A stretch of DNA of 64,000 nucleotides from an uncultured Clostridia bacterium (GTDB taxonomy: Bacteria; Bacillota; Clostridia; Lachnospirales; Anaerotignaceae): the NCBI GenBank assembly GCA_910586765.1, contig CAJUJJ010000010.1:29708-93707 (forward strand). Reading direction: 5' to 3'. The first letter of the stretch is position 1. Each line of letters begins with the position of its first letter. The position numbers and the translations under genes are program-made. The notes under the pieces were generated by a model that was not told where the DNA came from, did not search any database, and saw nothing but the letters and a program-made list of their open reading frames with translations. This document shows positions 51,515 to 60,101 of the stretch, in pieces.

Positions 51515-53392
51515 TTTTTCTGTTGTTTCATTACATTGTTTTAATAATGTCATAAATTCTTGCCCTGTAATAGTTTCTTTTTCCAACAAAAATGCAGCAA
51601 TGGTATGAAGTGCTTTTTGATTTTGCTCTAACAATTCTATTGCTTTTTTATGGCATTGTTTTATAATACGCAATACTTCCTCATCTATTTCAGCAGAAGT
51701 TGTTTCTGCACAGTTTCGCACATTTCTGCCATCTAAATATTTATTTTGTATGCTTTCCAATGCCACCATATCAAATCTGTCGCTCATACCATATTGTGCC
51801 ACCATATTTCTAGCCAATTCTGTGGCTTTTTCAATGTCATTAGAAGCACCTGTTGTAATATTATGGAATATGACTTCTTCTGCGGCTCTGCCTGCTAAAT
51901 ACGTTGTAATTTGGTCTAATATTTCCTGTTTATTCATTAAATACTTTTCTTCTTCTGGCATTTGCATAGTATAACCTAATGCTCCCATTGTTCTAGGTAC
52001 AATAGTAATCTTTTGTACAGGCTGCGTATTTTTTTGCAATGCCGTTGCTAAAGCGTGCCCTACTTCGTGGTATGCTACAATTTTCCTTTCACTTTCTGTC
52101 ATAATGCGGTCTTTTTTCTCTTGTCCTGCTATAATAATTTCTACTGTTTCCATAATGTCAGACTGTTCTACCATATTTTTGCCAAAGCGTACCGCTCGTA
52201 ATGCTGCCTCATTTACAATATTTGCTAAATCTGCACCTGCTGCACCACTTGTACCTAATGCAATCTGGTGTAAATCTACATCATTACTCAATTTTACATC
52301 TTTGCTGTGTACTTTTAGTATGTCCTCTCTGCCCTTCAAATCAGGCTTGTCTACAATTACCCTTCTGTCAAAACGTCCCGGACGCAAAAGTGCTTTGTCT
52401 AATACTTCAGGTCTATTTGTTGCTCCCAATATTACAACACCTTTTGAAGCATCAAAACCGTCCATTTCAGATAAAAGCTGATTCAGTGTCTGCTCTCTTT
52501 CATCATTACTGCCCATTTGATTGTCACGACTTTTTCCTATAGCGTCAATTTCATCTATAAAAACAATACAAGGTGCATTTTCTAAAGCCTGTTTAAATAA
52601 ATCTCTTACACGAGAAGCACCTACTCCTACAAACATTTCTACAAAATCAGAACCAGAAAGAGAATAAAAAGGAACATTTGCTTCCCCTGCAACCGCTTTT
52701 GCAAGCAACGTTTTGCCTGTTCCTGGAGGGCCTACAAGTAGTGCACCTTTTGGTAGCTTTGCACCAATTTCTGTATATTTTTGAGGCTGATGCAAAAAGT
52801 CTACAATTTCTCTAAGTGACTCTTTTGCTTCTTCTTGTCCTGCTACATCAGCAAACGTTACACCTGTTTCTTTTTGAGCATAAATTTTTGCTGTATTTTT
52901 TCCAAAACTCATAGGGCCACCTACACCGCCCATTTTTTTGCTTACAGAACGAAGTATCAGACCAGAAATCACATATATCAATAAAAATGGCAATGCCCAA
53001 GAGGCTAAAAATGTAACAATAGGAGAGTTGTTTTGTACTTCTCTATATTGTGTTGCACCTGCTTGTATTATTCTATTTGTTAATTCTGGGTCATTTACAA
53101 TACCTGTATAATATTGTTTTCCAATATTAGCATAAAATCCTGTATTGTTTGTATTTTGTTCTGCCTTTTCTGTAATCACTAAGCGGTCTGACTGTATTTC
53201 TACACTGTCTACTTGTTTATTATCCAGCATAGTTAAAAATTGTGTGTAAGTAATTTCTGTTGCTTTTCTCATTGTAATGGAAGATACAAAAATATTAAAT
53301 ATAGATGTAAATATTACAGCCATAATAATAAAACTAATAAGCACTTTAAAATCACTTTGATTTGAATTTTTTTGATTGTTGCTTGATGGCAT
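51509..53392 (-). CDS. ftsH: ATP-dependent zinc metalloprotease FtsH
   Basis: 627 residues. Two N-terminal membrane helices flank an extracytoplasmic domain (about 35-120). AAA domain: Walker A GPPGTGKT, pore FVEMFVGVGASRVRDLF, Walker B CIVFIDEID, second region of homology RPEVLDKALLRPGRFDR. Zinc site HEVGH, followed downstream by a third ligand region. It degrades membrane and regulatory proteins. ATG 53392 has AAGGAGG; the frame extends to 53485 without a site. The stop codon is supplied by the end of a repeat element. Confidence 0.96.
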   Translation of the reverse strand: MPSSNNQKNSNQSDFKVLISFIIMAVIFTSIFNIFVSSITMRKATEITYTQFLTMLDNKQVDSVEIQSDRLVITEKAEQNTNNTGFYANIGKQYYTGIVNDPELTNRIIQAGATQYREVQNNSPIVTFLASWALPFLLIYVISGLILRSVSKKMGGVGGPMSFGKNTAKIYAQKETGVTFADVAGQEEAKESLREIVDFLHQPQKYTEIGAKLPKGALLVGPPGTGKTLLAKAVAGEANVPFYSLSGSDFVEMFVGVGASRVRDLFKQALENAPCIVFIDEIDAIGKSRDNQMGSNDEREQTLNQLLSEMDGFDASKGVVILGATNRPEVLDKALLRPGRFDRRVIVDKPDLKGREDILKVHSKDVKLSNDVDLHQIALGTSGAAGADLANIVNEAALRAVRFGKNMVEQSDIMETVEIIIAGQEKKDRIMTESERKIVAYHEVGHALATALQKNTQPVQKITIVPRTMGALGYTMQMPEEEKYLMNKQEILDQITTYLAGRAAEEVIFHNITTGASNDIEKATELARNMVAQYGMSDRFDMVALESIQNKYLDGRNVRNCAETTSAEIDEEVLRIIKQCHKKAIELLEQNQKALHTIAAFLLEKETITGQEFMTLLKQCNETTEKE

Positions 53393-53465
53393 AATTTCCC
53401 TCCTTGCTATAAAAGCATTATGTAATACCATACGGAAGTATTTTATATTTGTCTGAAAAAGAGTA

Positions 53466-53492
53466 AGACATTGGAAAATATCCAATGCCCTA
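53466..53492. repeat. Duplicated terminator hairpin, left copy
   Basis: 27 bases (AGACATTGGAAAATATCC then AATGCCCTA) equal 53756-53782 with one difference. It contains the hairpin CATTGG/CCAATG. This copy lies upstream of ftsH and is the probable duplicate. Confidence 0.85.
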
Positions 53493-53755
53493 GTTCTTGA
53501 GGGCTAGCCCTCAAACACCCACAAGCCTTTAAAAAGGCTTGACCGAAACTTCTAAACGGTGCAAAACAAGCGTCCGCTGGACGCTTGTTTTGCACCGACC
53601 GTAATAAAATGAAGAAAAACTACGTTTCTTTAAAAAATGTTAATTTTACAAGGAAAAACGTTAATTTTTCCAATAAAGTTTTTTGTCCAACTTTTTTTCA
53701 AAAAAGTTGGTGGGTTTGGGCAAAGCCCAAGGGTTTTGACTTTTTTGACAAGCTG
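53493..53755. repeat. Hairpin-chain intergenic element, copy 5
   Basis: 263 bp between direct copies of a 27-bp terminator. Right end TTTTTTGACAAGCTG is the family end; the left end (GTTCTTGAGGGCTAGCC) is altered. It holds CACAAGCCTTT/AAAGGCTTG, a perfect 18-bp stem starting GGTGCAAAACAAGCG, then CGACCG, and CCAACTTTTTTT hairpins and TTGGGCAAAGCCCAA. The right half matches copy 1 in reverse. Confidence 0.85.
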
Positions 53756-53782
53756 AGACATTGCAAAATATCCAATGCCCTA
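53756..53782. terminator. Duplicated terminator hairpin, right (original) copy
   Basis: Includes the stop codon (53780-53782) of the minus-strand CmpB-like gene followed by the hairpin GGCATTGGATATTTTGCAATG. Because it overlaps coding sequence it is the original of the pair. Confidence 0.85.
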
Positions 53783-54172
53783 ATACAAAAAATGATAAAA
53801 AATGCTTTCAAAAAATAAGCCTACACCAAACCAAACTGGTGCATAATCCAGACGTATCAAACCATTTATGTGATATTTACTTTGACTATAATCCCAAGGA
53901 CAAACACCTGCAATTCTTTGTAATCCCCAGCCAGAGGCATATTCTGCTATATAAATGCAAAGCATATAAATCCCTCCTCTCACCACTGGCGGAAATTCAG
54001 CCAAAAAAAGAAACAAAGGCTGTAAAAATACTGCTGTACCATAAATTGGAAACATCCAAAGAGAAGTTTGTCCCATAAGAGAATAGTCTTTTTTCAGCAG
54101 AGAATGAAGCCCTGTCCATAATATTTCCATAAACCAACCTAACATACCATATATCAAAAATCCTGTTATCAT
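53780..54172 (-). CDS. Putative ABC-transporter type IV (CmpB/PF06541-like) membrane protein
   Basis: 130 residues with about four helices: FLIYGMLGWFMEILWTGLHS, GQTSLWMFPIYGTAVFLQPLF, RGGIYMLCIYIAEYASGWGLQ, then CPWDYSQSKYHINGLIRLDYAPVWFGVG. The motif MFPIYG and CPWDYS identify the PF06541 group. Function is unknown. There is no ABC ATPase nearby. A terminator with its stop codon has been duplicated by element copy 5. Confidence 0.8.
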   Translation of the reverse strand: MITGFLIYGMLGWFMEILWTGLHSLLKKDYSLMGQTSLWMFPIYGTAVFLQPLFLFLAEFPPVVRGGIYMLCIYIAEYASGWGLQRIAGVCPWDYSQSKYHINGLIRLDYAPVWFGVGLFFESIFYHFLY

Positions 54173-54244
54173 ATAAAATAGTATGATAGAAATGTATTGT
54201 TTTTATACCTGCATCAAATTGTCAAATATAGTATAAAAAAAAGA

Positions 54245-54267
54245 GAAATCCTTTTAAAGATTTCTCT
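54245..54267. repeat. Duplicated terminator hairpin, left copy
   Basis: GAAATCCTTTTAAAGATTTC with CTCT equals 54534-54556 at 22 of 23 bases. It forms the hairpin AGAGAAATC/GATTTCTCT with A-rich and T-rich sides. Confidence 0.82.
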
Positions 54268-54533
54268 CAATTTGTCAAAAAAACTATTTTGACATTAAAA
54301 AGTAAGGGGTTTGGGGAGTGCAACTTTCTCAGCTTCGCTTCGGTCGTCGCTGAGCGAACGTCCACTGGATGTTCAGCGACCCATTTTAATCCGCAAGGGG
54401 GGCTTTGCCCACCTGAGGAAAACAGCGAGTTTCAAGGCTTTTAAGCCGATGGAACAAGCTGTTTATTCCTCTACTTTAGCAAGTCGAAAATCTGTTTTCG
54501 ACTTAGCGTGTCGACTTTATCGACACGCTGAAA
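54268..54533. repeat. Hairpin-chain intergenic element, copy 6
   Basis: 266 bp between copies of a terminator hairpin. Left end CAATTTGTCAAAAAAAC; right end ...GTGTCGACTTTATCGACACGCTG, the variant end also in copy 3. Contains GCTTCGCTTCGGTCG, hairpin GTCGCTG-AGCG-AACGTCC...GGATGTT-CAGCGAC, GGGGCTTTGCCC, TCAAGGCTTTTAAGCC and AAGTCGAAAA/TTTTCGACTT. Confidence 0.83.
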
Positions 54534-54556
54534 GAAATCCTTTTACAGATTTCTCT
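54534..54556. terminator. Duplicated terminator hairpin, right copy
   Basis: Same hairpin as 54245-54267, one base different, 8 bp from the stop of the zinc-ribbon gene (minus strand); probably that gene's original terminator. Confidence 0.82.
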
Positions 54557-54564
54557 TTATGATT

Positions 54565-54912
54565 TTAAAAATTTAATTCATCTACGTCTAATGTGCCTAC
54601 TGGTATAGAGTTTCCACATTTTGGACAGACAAGCACTTGTTCATTTTCCATTGTTTCATCTTCTACTTGTACCTCCTGACCACACTCAGGACAAATAAAA
54701 GAATATAAATATTGTACTTGCTCCTCCTCGTCATCGCACATCATATCATCAAAGTCGTCTACTTCTTCCATATAACTTTCTAGCATAAAAGCCATATCAT
54801 CTAATACGTCCAATATGCCATGAAATATCTTGCCTTCTTTACTGTCTGGGGGATAGCCGCTGCCGTCACAAAGTCCTCGCAAATAGGTGATTTTTTTTTC
54901 AAAATATTCCAT
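54565..54912 (-). CDS. CD1247-type protein with C-terminal zinc ribbon
   Basis: 115 residues. N-terminal helical part (KITYLRGLCDGSGYPPDSKEGKIFHGILDVLDDMA), then an acidic linker (DDFDDMMCDDEEEQ), then a zinc ribbon with CPECG and CPKCG. The N-terminal domain is the one named after Clostridioides difficile CD1247, found next to efp in many Clostridia. Function unknown. 24 bp after efp, so likely in its operon. Confidence 0.85.
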   Translation of the reverse strand: MEYFEKKITYLRGLCDGSGYPPDSKEGKIFHGILDVLDDMAFMLESYMEEVDDFDDMMCDDEEEQVQYLYSFICPECGQEVQVEDETMENEQVLVCPKCGNSIPVGTLDVDELNF

Positions 54913-54936
54913 ATTTTCAGCCTCCCTTTAGGGTTA

Positions 54937-55503
54937 TTATGCTTCTTTTGCTCTGCCTAAATATTCTCCTGTACGAGTATCGATTTTGATAATTTCATTT
55001 TGATTGATAAATAAAGGAACTTGTACTGTTGCACCTGTTTCTACTACAGCAGGTTTTGTTGCACCCTGAGCAGTATTGCCTGCAAAACCAGGTTCTGTAT
55101 CTGTAATTTCTAATTCTACAAACAATGGTGGTTCAATACCAAATACTTGTCCTTCATAAGAAAGTATTTTTACCATTTCATTTTCTTTTACAAATTTTAA
55201 TGTATCTCCTACATCTTGTGCATTGATAGCAATTTGGTCAAATGTTTCTACATTCATAAAATGGTATAAATCTCCGTCTGTATAAAGATATTGCATATCT
55301 TGTCTATCAATGTGTGCTCTAGGCATTTTTTCTGTAGGACGGAATGTTTTTTCTACCACACTTCCTGTTTTTAAATTTTTAATTTTTGTACGAACAAAAG
55401 CAGCACCTTTGCCTGGTTTTACATGTTGAAATTCCAATATAATAAATATATCGCCTTCATATTCTATTGTTACACCGTTTCTAAATTCACCTGCTGAAAT
55501 CAT
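54937..55503 (-). CDS. efp: Elongation factor P
   Basis: 188 residues with the three beta-barrel domains. The N-terminal KOW-like domain reads FRNGVTIEYEGDIFIILEFQHVKPGKGAAFVRTK; the modification loop KPGKGAAFV has Lys at the tip. The C-terminal OB domain has GATKPAVVETGATVQVPLFINQNEIIKIDTRTGEYLGR. It relieves ribosome stalling on polyproline. Confidence 0.97.
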   Translation of the reverse strand: MISAGEFRNGVTIEYEGDIFIILEFQHVKPGKGAAFVRTKIKNLKTGSVVEKTFRPTEKMPRAHIDRQDMQYLYTDGDLYHFMNVETFDQIAINAQDVGDTLKFVKENEMVKILSYEGQVFGIEPPLFVELEITDTEPGFAGNTAQGATKPAVVETGATVQVPLFINQNEIIKIDTRTGEYLGRAKEA

Positions 55504-55608
55504 GTATTTTCCTCCTTGTAATTAAAAAAACAAACATATTATTATTTTACCGAAAAATGATAACTATTTCAACAAAAAAATGTAATTTTAAATCAAAATG
55601 TTAAAATA

Positions 55609-56136
55609 TTAGCTGTTTTGCTTTTCTTTTTTCAGTTGTTTAAAATAAATTTTCATTACTTGTCTTTCTAATCCTCTCTTTATTTTTGTTACAAATTGGT
55701 CACGATTACATATCGGTGCTGTCATAATACAATATAAGCCTGCATTATGCCCACACCACATATCTGTAAATACTTGGTCGCCTATCATTGCTGTTTCTAT
55801 TTCTGTTAATTTCATAGCGGAAATGGCTTTTCTTAATTTTTTAATACCTGGTTTGCCAGCCTTATGCACAGCAAGCACTTTTAGTTTTTGATTAAATAAT
55901 TTCACTCTTTTTTTATTATTATTGGAAAGTATGCAAATGCGAAAACCTTCTTTTTTGAGCATTTGAAACAATTCAACAATGTTTTCATCTGGTTCTGCTA
56001 CATCATAAGGAGCAATGGTATTATCAATATCAAATACAAGCCCTCTAATTCCTTTTTTTTTCAATTCTTTTAAAGGCAATTCATAAACAGATGGAATATA
56101 AATATCTGGAAATATTGTATTTAAAATAGGCAGCAT
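55609..56136 (-). CDS. yqeG: YqeG family HAD-IIIA phosphatase
   Basis: 175 residues. HAD motifs: GLVFDIDNTIAPYD (nucleophile Asp), ILSNNNKKRV, the lysine in AGKPGIKKL, and MIGDQVFTDMWCGHNAGL. YqeG is a conserved Firmicutes phosphatase next to ribosome-assembly GTPase YqeH in many genomes; that gene is not here. Substrate uncertain (a phosphatidylglycerophosphate phosphatase role has been discussed for the group). Confidence 0.9.
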   Translation of the reverse strand: MLPILNTIFPDIYIPSVYELPLKELKKKGIRGLVFDIDNTIAPYDVAEPDENIVELFQMLKKEGFRICILSNNNKKRVKLFNQKLKVLAVHKAGKPGIKKLRKAISAMKLTEIETAMIGDQVFTDMWCGHNAGLYCIMTAPICNRDQFVTKIKRGLERQVMKIYFKQLKKEKQNS

Positions 56137-56160
56137 AGTAATTTCCTCTATTCTTATGGT

Positions 56161-56529
56161 TTAGTGATGGTCACAACATTCCTGTCCATCTTCATGATGA
56201 TGTGTACATTCTGTATCTGGATTACCCATTTTTTCACCACTTAAATATTTTACAATCATATCGTCTGCTGTTCCAACAACACCTGGAATTAATTCAATTC
56301 TTTTTTCACGAAGTGCATTTTTTGCACCACTTCCAATGTTACCACATATTACAACATTTACAGAATGTACTGTTAAAAAATCTGCTAATGCTTCATGTCC
56401 AGAACCCTCTGTTGAAACAAATTCTTTGTTTTTGATTAATTCTGACTCTACTTCATAAATTGTAAATTCTGGTGTGTGTCCAAAGTGTTGATAAACCATA
56501 CCGTTTTCTGATGGTATTGCAATTCTCAT
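56161..56529 (-). CDS. NifB/NifX-family FeMo-cofactor-type protein
   Basis: 122 residues with the RNase-H-like NifX fold: MRIAIPSENGMVYQHFGHTPEFTIYE, then LADFLTVHSVNVVICGNIGSGAKNALREKRIELIPGV, and a His/Cys-rich tail (CTHHHEDGQECCDHH). Non-diazotrophs use such proteins to carry Fe-S or other metal clusters; the tail suggests metal binding. It is 24 bp before yqeG. Confidence 0.88.
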   Translation of the reverse strand: MRIAIPSENGMVYQHFGHTPEFTIYEVESELIKNKEFVSTEGSGHEALADFLTVHSVNVVICGNIGSGAKNALREKRIELIPGVVGTADDMIVKYLSGEKMGNPDTECTHHHEDGQECCDHH

Positions 56530-56703
56530 TTTTATTCCTCCTCCTAATTTGTTTCACATACAAATTACTATACACGATTGATATTGTAAAACAAACAATA
56601 TAGCTTGTCAAATCAAATACAGAATAAAAATGCACATTTGTATATTTTTTGATATAATTGTAGAATACTATACTTTATAAAAATAAAAAGGAGCAGATAA
56701 AAT

Positions 56704-57819
56704 ATGGACGAAAGAATTAAAACATTAGCAAAACAGTTAATACATCATTCTTGCCAGCTAAAAAAAGGAGAAAAAGTGCTTATTAGCTGTAATGGTATAC
56801 ACCCTATTCCCCTTGTAAAGGCACTCATAAAAGAAATCTATACTGTGGAAGCAATTCCTTTTGTAGAGTTAAACACAAACAGTATAGAAAGAGAATTATT
56901 ACTAGGTGCAACAGCAGAACAACAAAAATTGATGGCAGAAGTAGACTGTATGAGAATGAAACAAATGGACGCTTATATTGGCATACGTGGAGAAGACAAT
57001 TTAGCAGAACAATCAGATGTTCCTAATGATAAGCTTTCCCTTCATACAAGATTATATGCAAGTCCTGTACATCATGATATCAGAGTACCTCATACAAAAT
57101 GGGTAGTATTACGTTATCCTACTAATTCTATGGCACAATCTGCTCATACCAGTTTAGAAGCATTTGAAGATTTTTATTTTAATGTCTGCAATTTGAACTA
57201 TGAAAAAATGTCAAATGCTATGGATAGTTTAGTAGAATTGATGAATAAAACAGATAAAGTCAGAATTGTGGCAAAAGATACTGATTTGACATTTTCTATT
57301 AAAGATATTCCTGCTGTAAAATGTGCTGGAAGATGTAACATTCCTGATGGAGAGGTGTATACAGCACCTGTTAAAAATTCAGTTAATGGCACTATCACAT
57401 ATAATACACCTTCAGAATACAATAGTTTTACATTTCAAAATGTAAAACTCACATTTCAAGACGGTAAAATTGTAGATTTTGATGGCAATGACAAACAACG
57501 TCTTGAAAAAATATTCCATACAGACGAGGGAGCAAAATATATAGGGGAATTTGCTATAGGAGTGAACCCTTACATTACAAAGCCTATGGCAAATATACTT
57601 TTTGATGAAAAAATTAGAGGTAGTATTCATTTTACACCGGGAAATTGTTATGATGATGCACCAAATGGCAATAAATCTGCTATACATTGGGATTTAGTGC
57701 TTATTATGACACCAGAATATGGTGGCGGTGAAATTTATTTTGATGATGTTTTAATTAGAAAAGATGGTATTTTCGTATTACCAGAATTAGAAATATTAAA
57801 TCCAGAAAATTTAAAATAA
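56704..57819 (+). CDS. M29 family aminopeptidase
   Basis: 371 residues. N-terminal domain with LKKGEKVLISCN. The metal-binding C-terminal domain has NIPDGEVYTAP (Glu), IGEFAIGVNP (Glu), GSIHFTPGNCY (His), and SAIHWDLVL (His and Asp), matching the co-catalytic site of AmpS/AmpT. It removes N-terminal amino acids from peptides. Start ATG after AAAAAGGAG. It is divergent from the NifX-like gene and followed by a terminator. Confidence 0.9.
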   Translation: MDERIKTLAKQLIHHSCQLKKGEKVLISCNGIHPIPLVKALIKEIYTVEAIPFVELNTNSIERELLLGATAEQQKLMAEVDCMRMKQMDAYIGIRGEDNLAEQSDVPNDKLSLHTRLYASPVHHDIRVPHTKWVVLRYPTNSMAQSAHTSLEAFEDFYFNVCNLNYEKMSNAMDSLVELMNKTDKVRIVAKDTDLTFSIKDIPAVKCAGRCNIPDGEVYTAPVKNSVNGTITYNTPSEYNSFTFQNVKLTFQDGKIVDFDGNDKQRLEKIFHTDEGAKYIGEFAIGVNPYITKPMANILFDEKIRGSIHFTPGNCYDDAPNGNKSAIHWDLVLIMTPEYGGGEIYFDDVLIRKDGIFVLPELEILNPENLK

Positions 57820-57830
57820 TATATAAAATA

Positions 57831-57861
57831 AAAAGGCGTTGATAATTTCAACGCCCTTTTT
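57831..57861. terminator. Terminator between aminopeptidase and S-layer-homology genes
   Basis: AAAAGGCGTTGA pairs with TCAACGCCCTTTTT; A and T runs on both sides permit action in both directions. Confidence 0.8.
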
Positions 57862-57865
57862 AGTA

Positions 57866-59848
57866 TTATTTTTCTCTAATTTTAGTAACTTGACTGCTGC
57901 TATTGATAGTTAATTCTACATCAATACCGCCTTCATCATCATTATAATCGTCTAAATCATCTAAATCGTCACATTTTCCTGCATCAATATCTACGCCACT
58001 TTTACATTTATAAGTGGTTTTTCCAGAGTCAAATTTTACTGTGATTTTATTGCTGCCAACGTCAGTCAATTCTCCCTTTGCTTTTGACACATAGCCTTTT
58101 ACTTTTGTCACTTCATCACTTTTTACAGTGACTTCTACTTCTACTGTTTTACCATCATCAATGGCATCTTCTAATTCTGATATACTATCAATATTATCTT
58201 CACCATCATCAATATTAAAATCAGTATCACTTGTTGTAGTGTAAGATTTGCTTCCTACTGTCATTTTTTTGCCACTGACACTTTTTACAGTACCGCTTCC
58301 ACTTTTACTACTGCTGGAAGATTTTGATTTAATTTCTATTCTCTCTACATAATCATCATCATCTTTATCAATATCTACTTCTGCTGTAAATTTGTCATCT
58401 TTGTCAGCATCATTGATTTTATCAATCGCTTTTTCCAATGTAGAAGAACCACCATCAAATTTTACAGTAACATCTTTTTCTCTAATTTTATATTCTGTAC
58501 CATTATCAAATGAAATTCTTGTTTTAGTCAATTTTTTAATTGTGCCAGAGTCTTCATAGCTTTTTTCTTTTGTTTTTGCTACAATTTTAGAAACATCTCC
58601 TCTGGAATCCAATGTCAATTCTACTTCAATGTTATCTACATCTTTATCGTCAAATTCTTCTATTAAATTTTTTACGCTTTTACTTTTACCATTAATAGTA
58701 ACATCAACATCACCTGCTAAATAATATGGCTGACCTTTCATAATACGAATTTCTTCTCTTGTAATATTAGCAAGTTCTCCTTTTAATACTTGGTCTTTTA
58801 CTTCTTCTTTTTTAGGTGCTGTAGTGTTTATTACCATTTTTGTAATACGAGAACCATTATATGTAATTGTTACACTTGTACCTACAGCAACATCATCAAA
58901 ACTGCCTGCTGTACCATCTTGATATGTTGTAGGAACACTATTGTCACCCATATAACCCATTACTTGTGAACCATTGTAAAGAGCAAGCATTTTATTACTT
59001 CCTGTTACCTGCATTTGTTCTATTTGTGCTGTAAAAGTACCTGTTGTTGGTGCTTCTGGTACTGTTGGAACTGTAGGCGATGTTGGCGTTGTTGTAGAAG
59101 AAGAACCTCCTGTTGGTGGTGTTGTAGTGCTTGGTGGTGTTGTAGATGGTGGTGTTGTGCTTTCTGCTGGTTTTGTTACACTCTTTAACACATCATTGCT
59201 TTTTGTCATCATAACAGCCATTTCTGCCCTATTGATTTTATTTTTAGGATTGAAATTACCTAAATCATCTCCAGAAAGTATACTTTTTTCAGAAAGCAAT
59301 GCAATATAAGCAATTTTGTCTGTTGAAATTGCACTGTTATCACCAAATTTTGTAGTTGTGCTATTTGCATTAGCACTGCTATCTACAGAAGCAATCGCTT
59401 TTCCTATCATACCTGCTACTTGCTCTCTTGTAGCTTGTACACTTGTTGCACCAGACATAAATGTTTTTACTTCCGCTTCTGTAACAACACCTGTTTCTAA
59501 ACAATAAGATACACTGGTATATGCCCATTCAGGAATGTTTGCTGCTGTCAATGTGCTATTCCACTTTGTAGGCAAATCTGTTTTGTTTTCTAAATGGTTC
59601 GTTGCTTTTAATAAATTGTAAACAAGTTGTGCTGTTTCTACCAATGTAACAGGGTCTTTGGCACGGAATACCATTTTACCGTCAATATTTTCTCCTACCA
59701 TTAAACTGTTATCTGCTACTTGATTGATATATGTTTCTACACCTGGCCAAGGCACATTGTTAATATCAGAAAAATTTGCACCAAAACTAATTGTTGTTGT
59801 AGACAGTGCCATAGCACCTGCCAACAAAAAACTTATATATTTTTTCAT
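57866..59848 (-). CDS. Surface protein with S-layer homology domains
   Basis: 660 residues. Signal peptide (FLLAGAMALSTTTISFGA). About two or three SLH repeats (residues 25-230; e.g. KDPVTLVETAQLVYNLL, NPKNKINRAEMAVMMTKS), which bind pyruvylated wall polymer. A linker of about 50 residues is Pro/Thr/Ser-rich. The remaining 350 residues are Asp/Lys-rich beta repeats (KGELANITREEIRI, GTIKKLTKTRISF, GTVKSVSGKKMTVG, KGELTDVGSNKITV), four or more related units. The ATG at 59848 has GGAGG. It is probably a structural envelope protein. Confidence 0.88.
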   Translation of the reverse strand: MKKYISFLLAGAMALSTTTISFGANFSDINNVPWPGVETYINQVADNSLMVGENIDGKMVFRAKDPVTLVETAQLVYNLLKATNHLENKTDLPTKWNSTLTAANIPEWAYTSVSYCLETGVVTEAEVKTFMSGATSVQATREQVAGMIGKAIASVDSSANANSTTTKFGDNSAISTDKIAYIALLSEKSILSGDDLGNFNPKNKINRAEMAVMMTKSNDVLKSVTKPAESTTPPSTTPPSTTTPPTGGSSSTTTPTSPTVPTVPEAPTTGTFTAQIEQMQVTGSNKMLALYNGSQVMGYMGDNSVPTTYQDGTAGSFDDVAVGTSVTITYNGSRITKMVINTTAPKKEEVKDQVLKGELANITREEIRIMKGQPYYLAGDVDVTINGKSKSVKNLIEEFDDKDVDNIEVELTLDSRGDVSKIVAKTKEKSYEDSGTIKKLTKTRISFDNGTEYKIREKDVTVKFDGGSSTLEKAIDKINDADKDDKFTAEVDIDKDDDDYVERIEIKSKSSSSSKSGSGTVKSVSGKKMTVGSKSYTTTSDTDFNIDDGEDNIDSISELEDAIDDGKTVEVEVTVKSDEVTKVKGYVSKAKGELTDVGSNKITVKFDSGKTTYKCKSGVDIDAGKCDDLDDLDDYNDDEGGIDVELTINSSSQVTKIREK

Positions 59849-60101
59849 TGTACAACCTCCTATATAAATATCATTTTTAATATAGAATTTATGTAATTTT
59901 AACATAAATTTAATATTATTTTTATGTTTATTATAGCAGCATTTCAATGTTTTGTCATTGTTAAATGAGCAAAAAAAGTTTTCAAATTTATTACAATTTT
60001 GTATGATAAAATAAAAGTATTGTCGAAAGCATAAAATTGCTATTTTATGTTATTTTCAGTATAATGTTTGTACAGACTATCATAAAAGGAGATGATAAGC
60101 T
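59849..60101. other. AT-rich divergent intergenic region
   Basis: About 250 bp between the SLH-protein gene (minus) and the dehydrogenase (plus). No clear promoter pair, RNA structure or repeat was recognised. Confidence 0.4.

Noticed and set aside
53585..53818. 77-codon plus-strand ORF near ftsH
   Set aside because: Repeat-derived, antisense to the end of the CmpB-like gene; no start signal.
54311..54562. 83-codon plus-strand ORF over element copy 6
   Set aside because: Lies entirely inside the repeat element and duplicated terminator.
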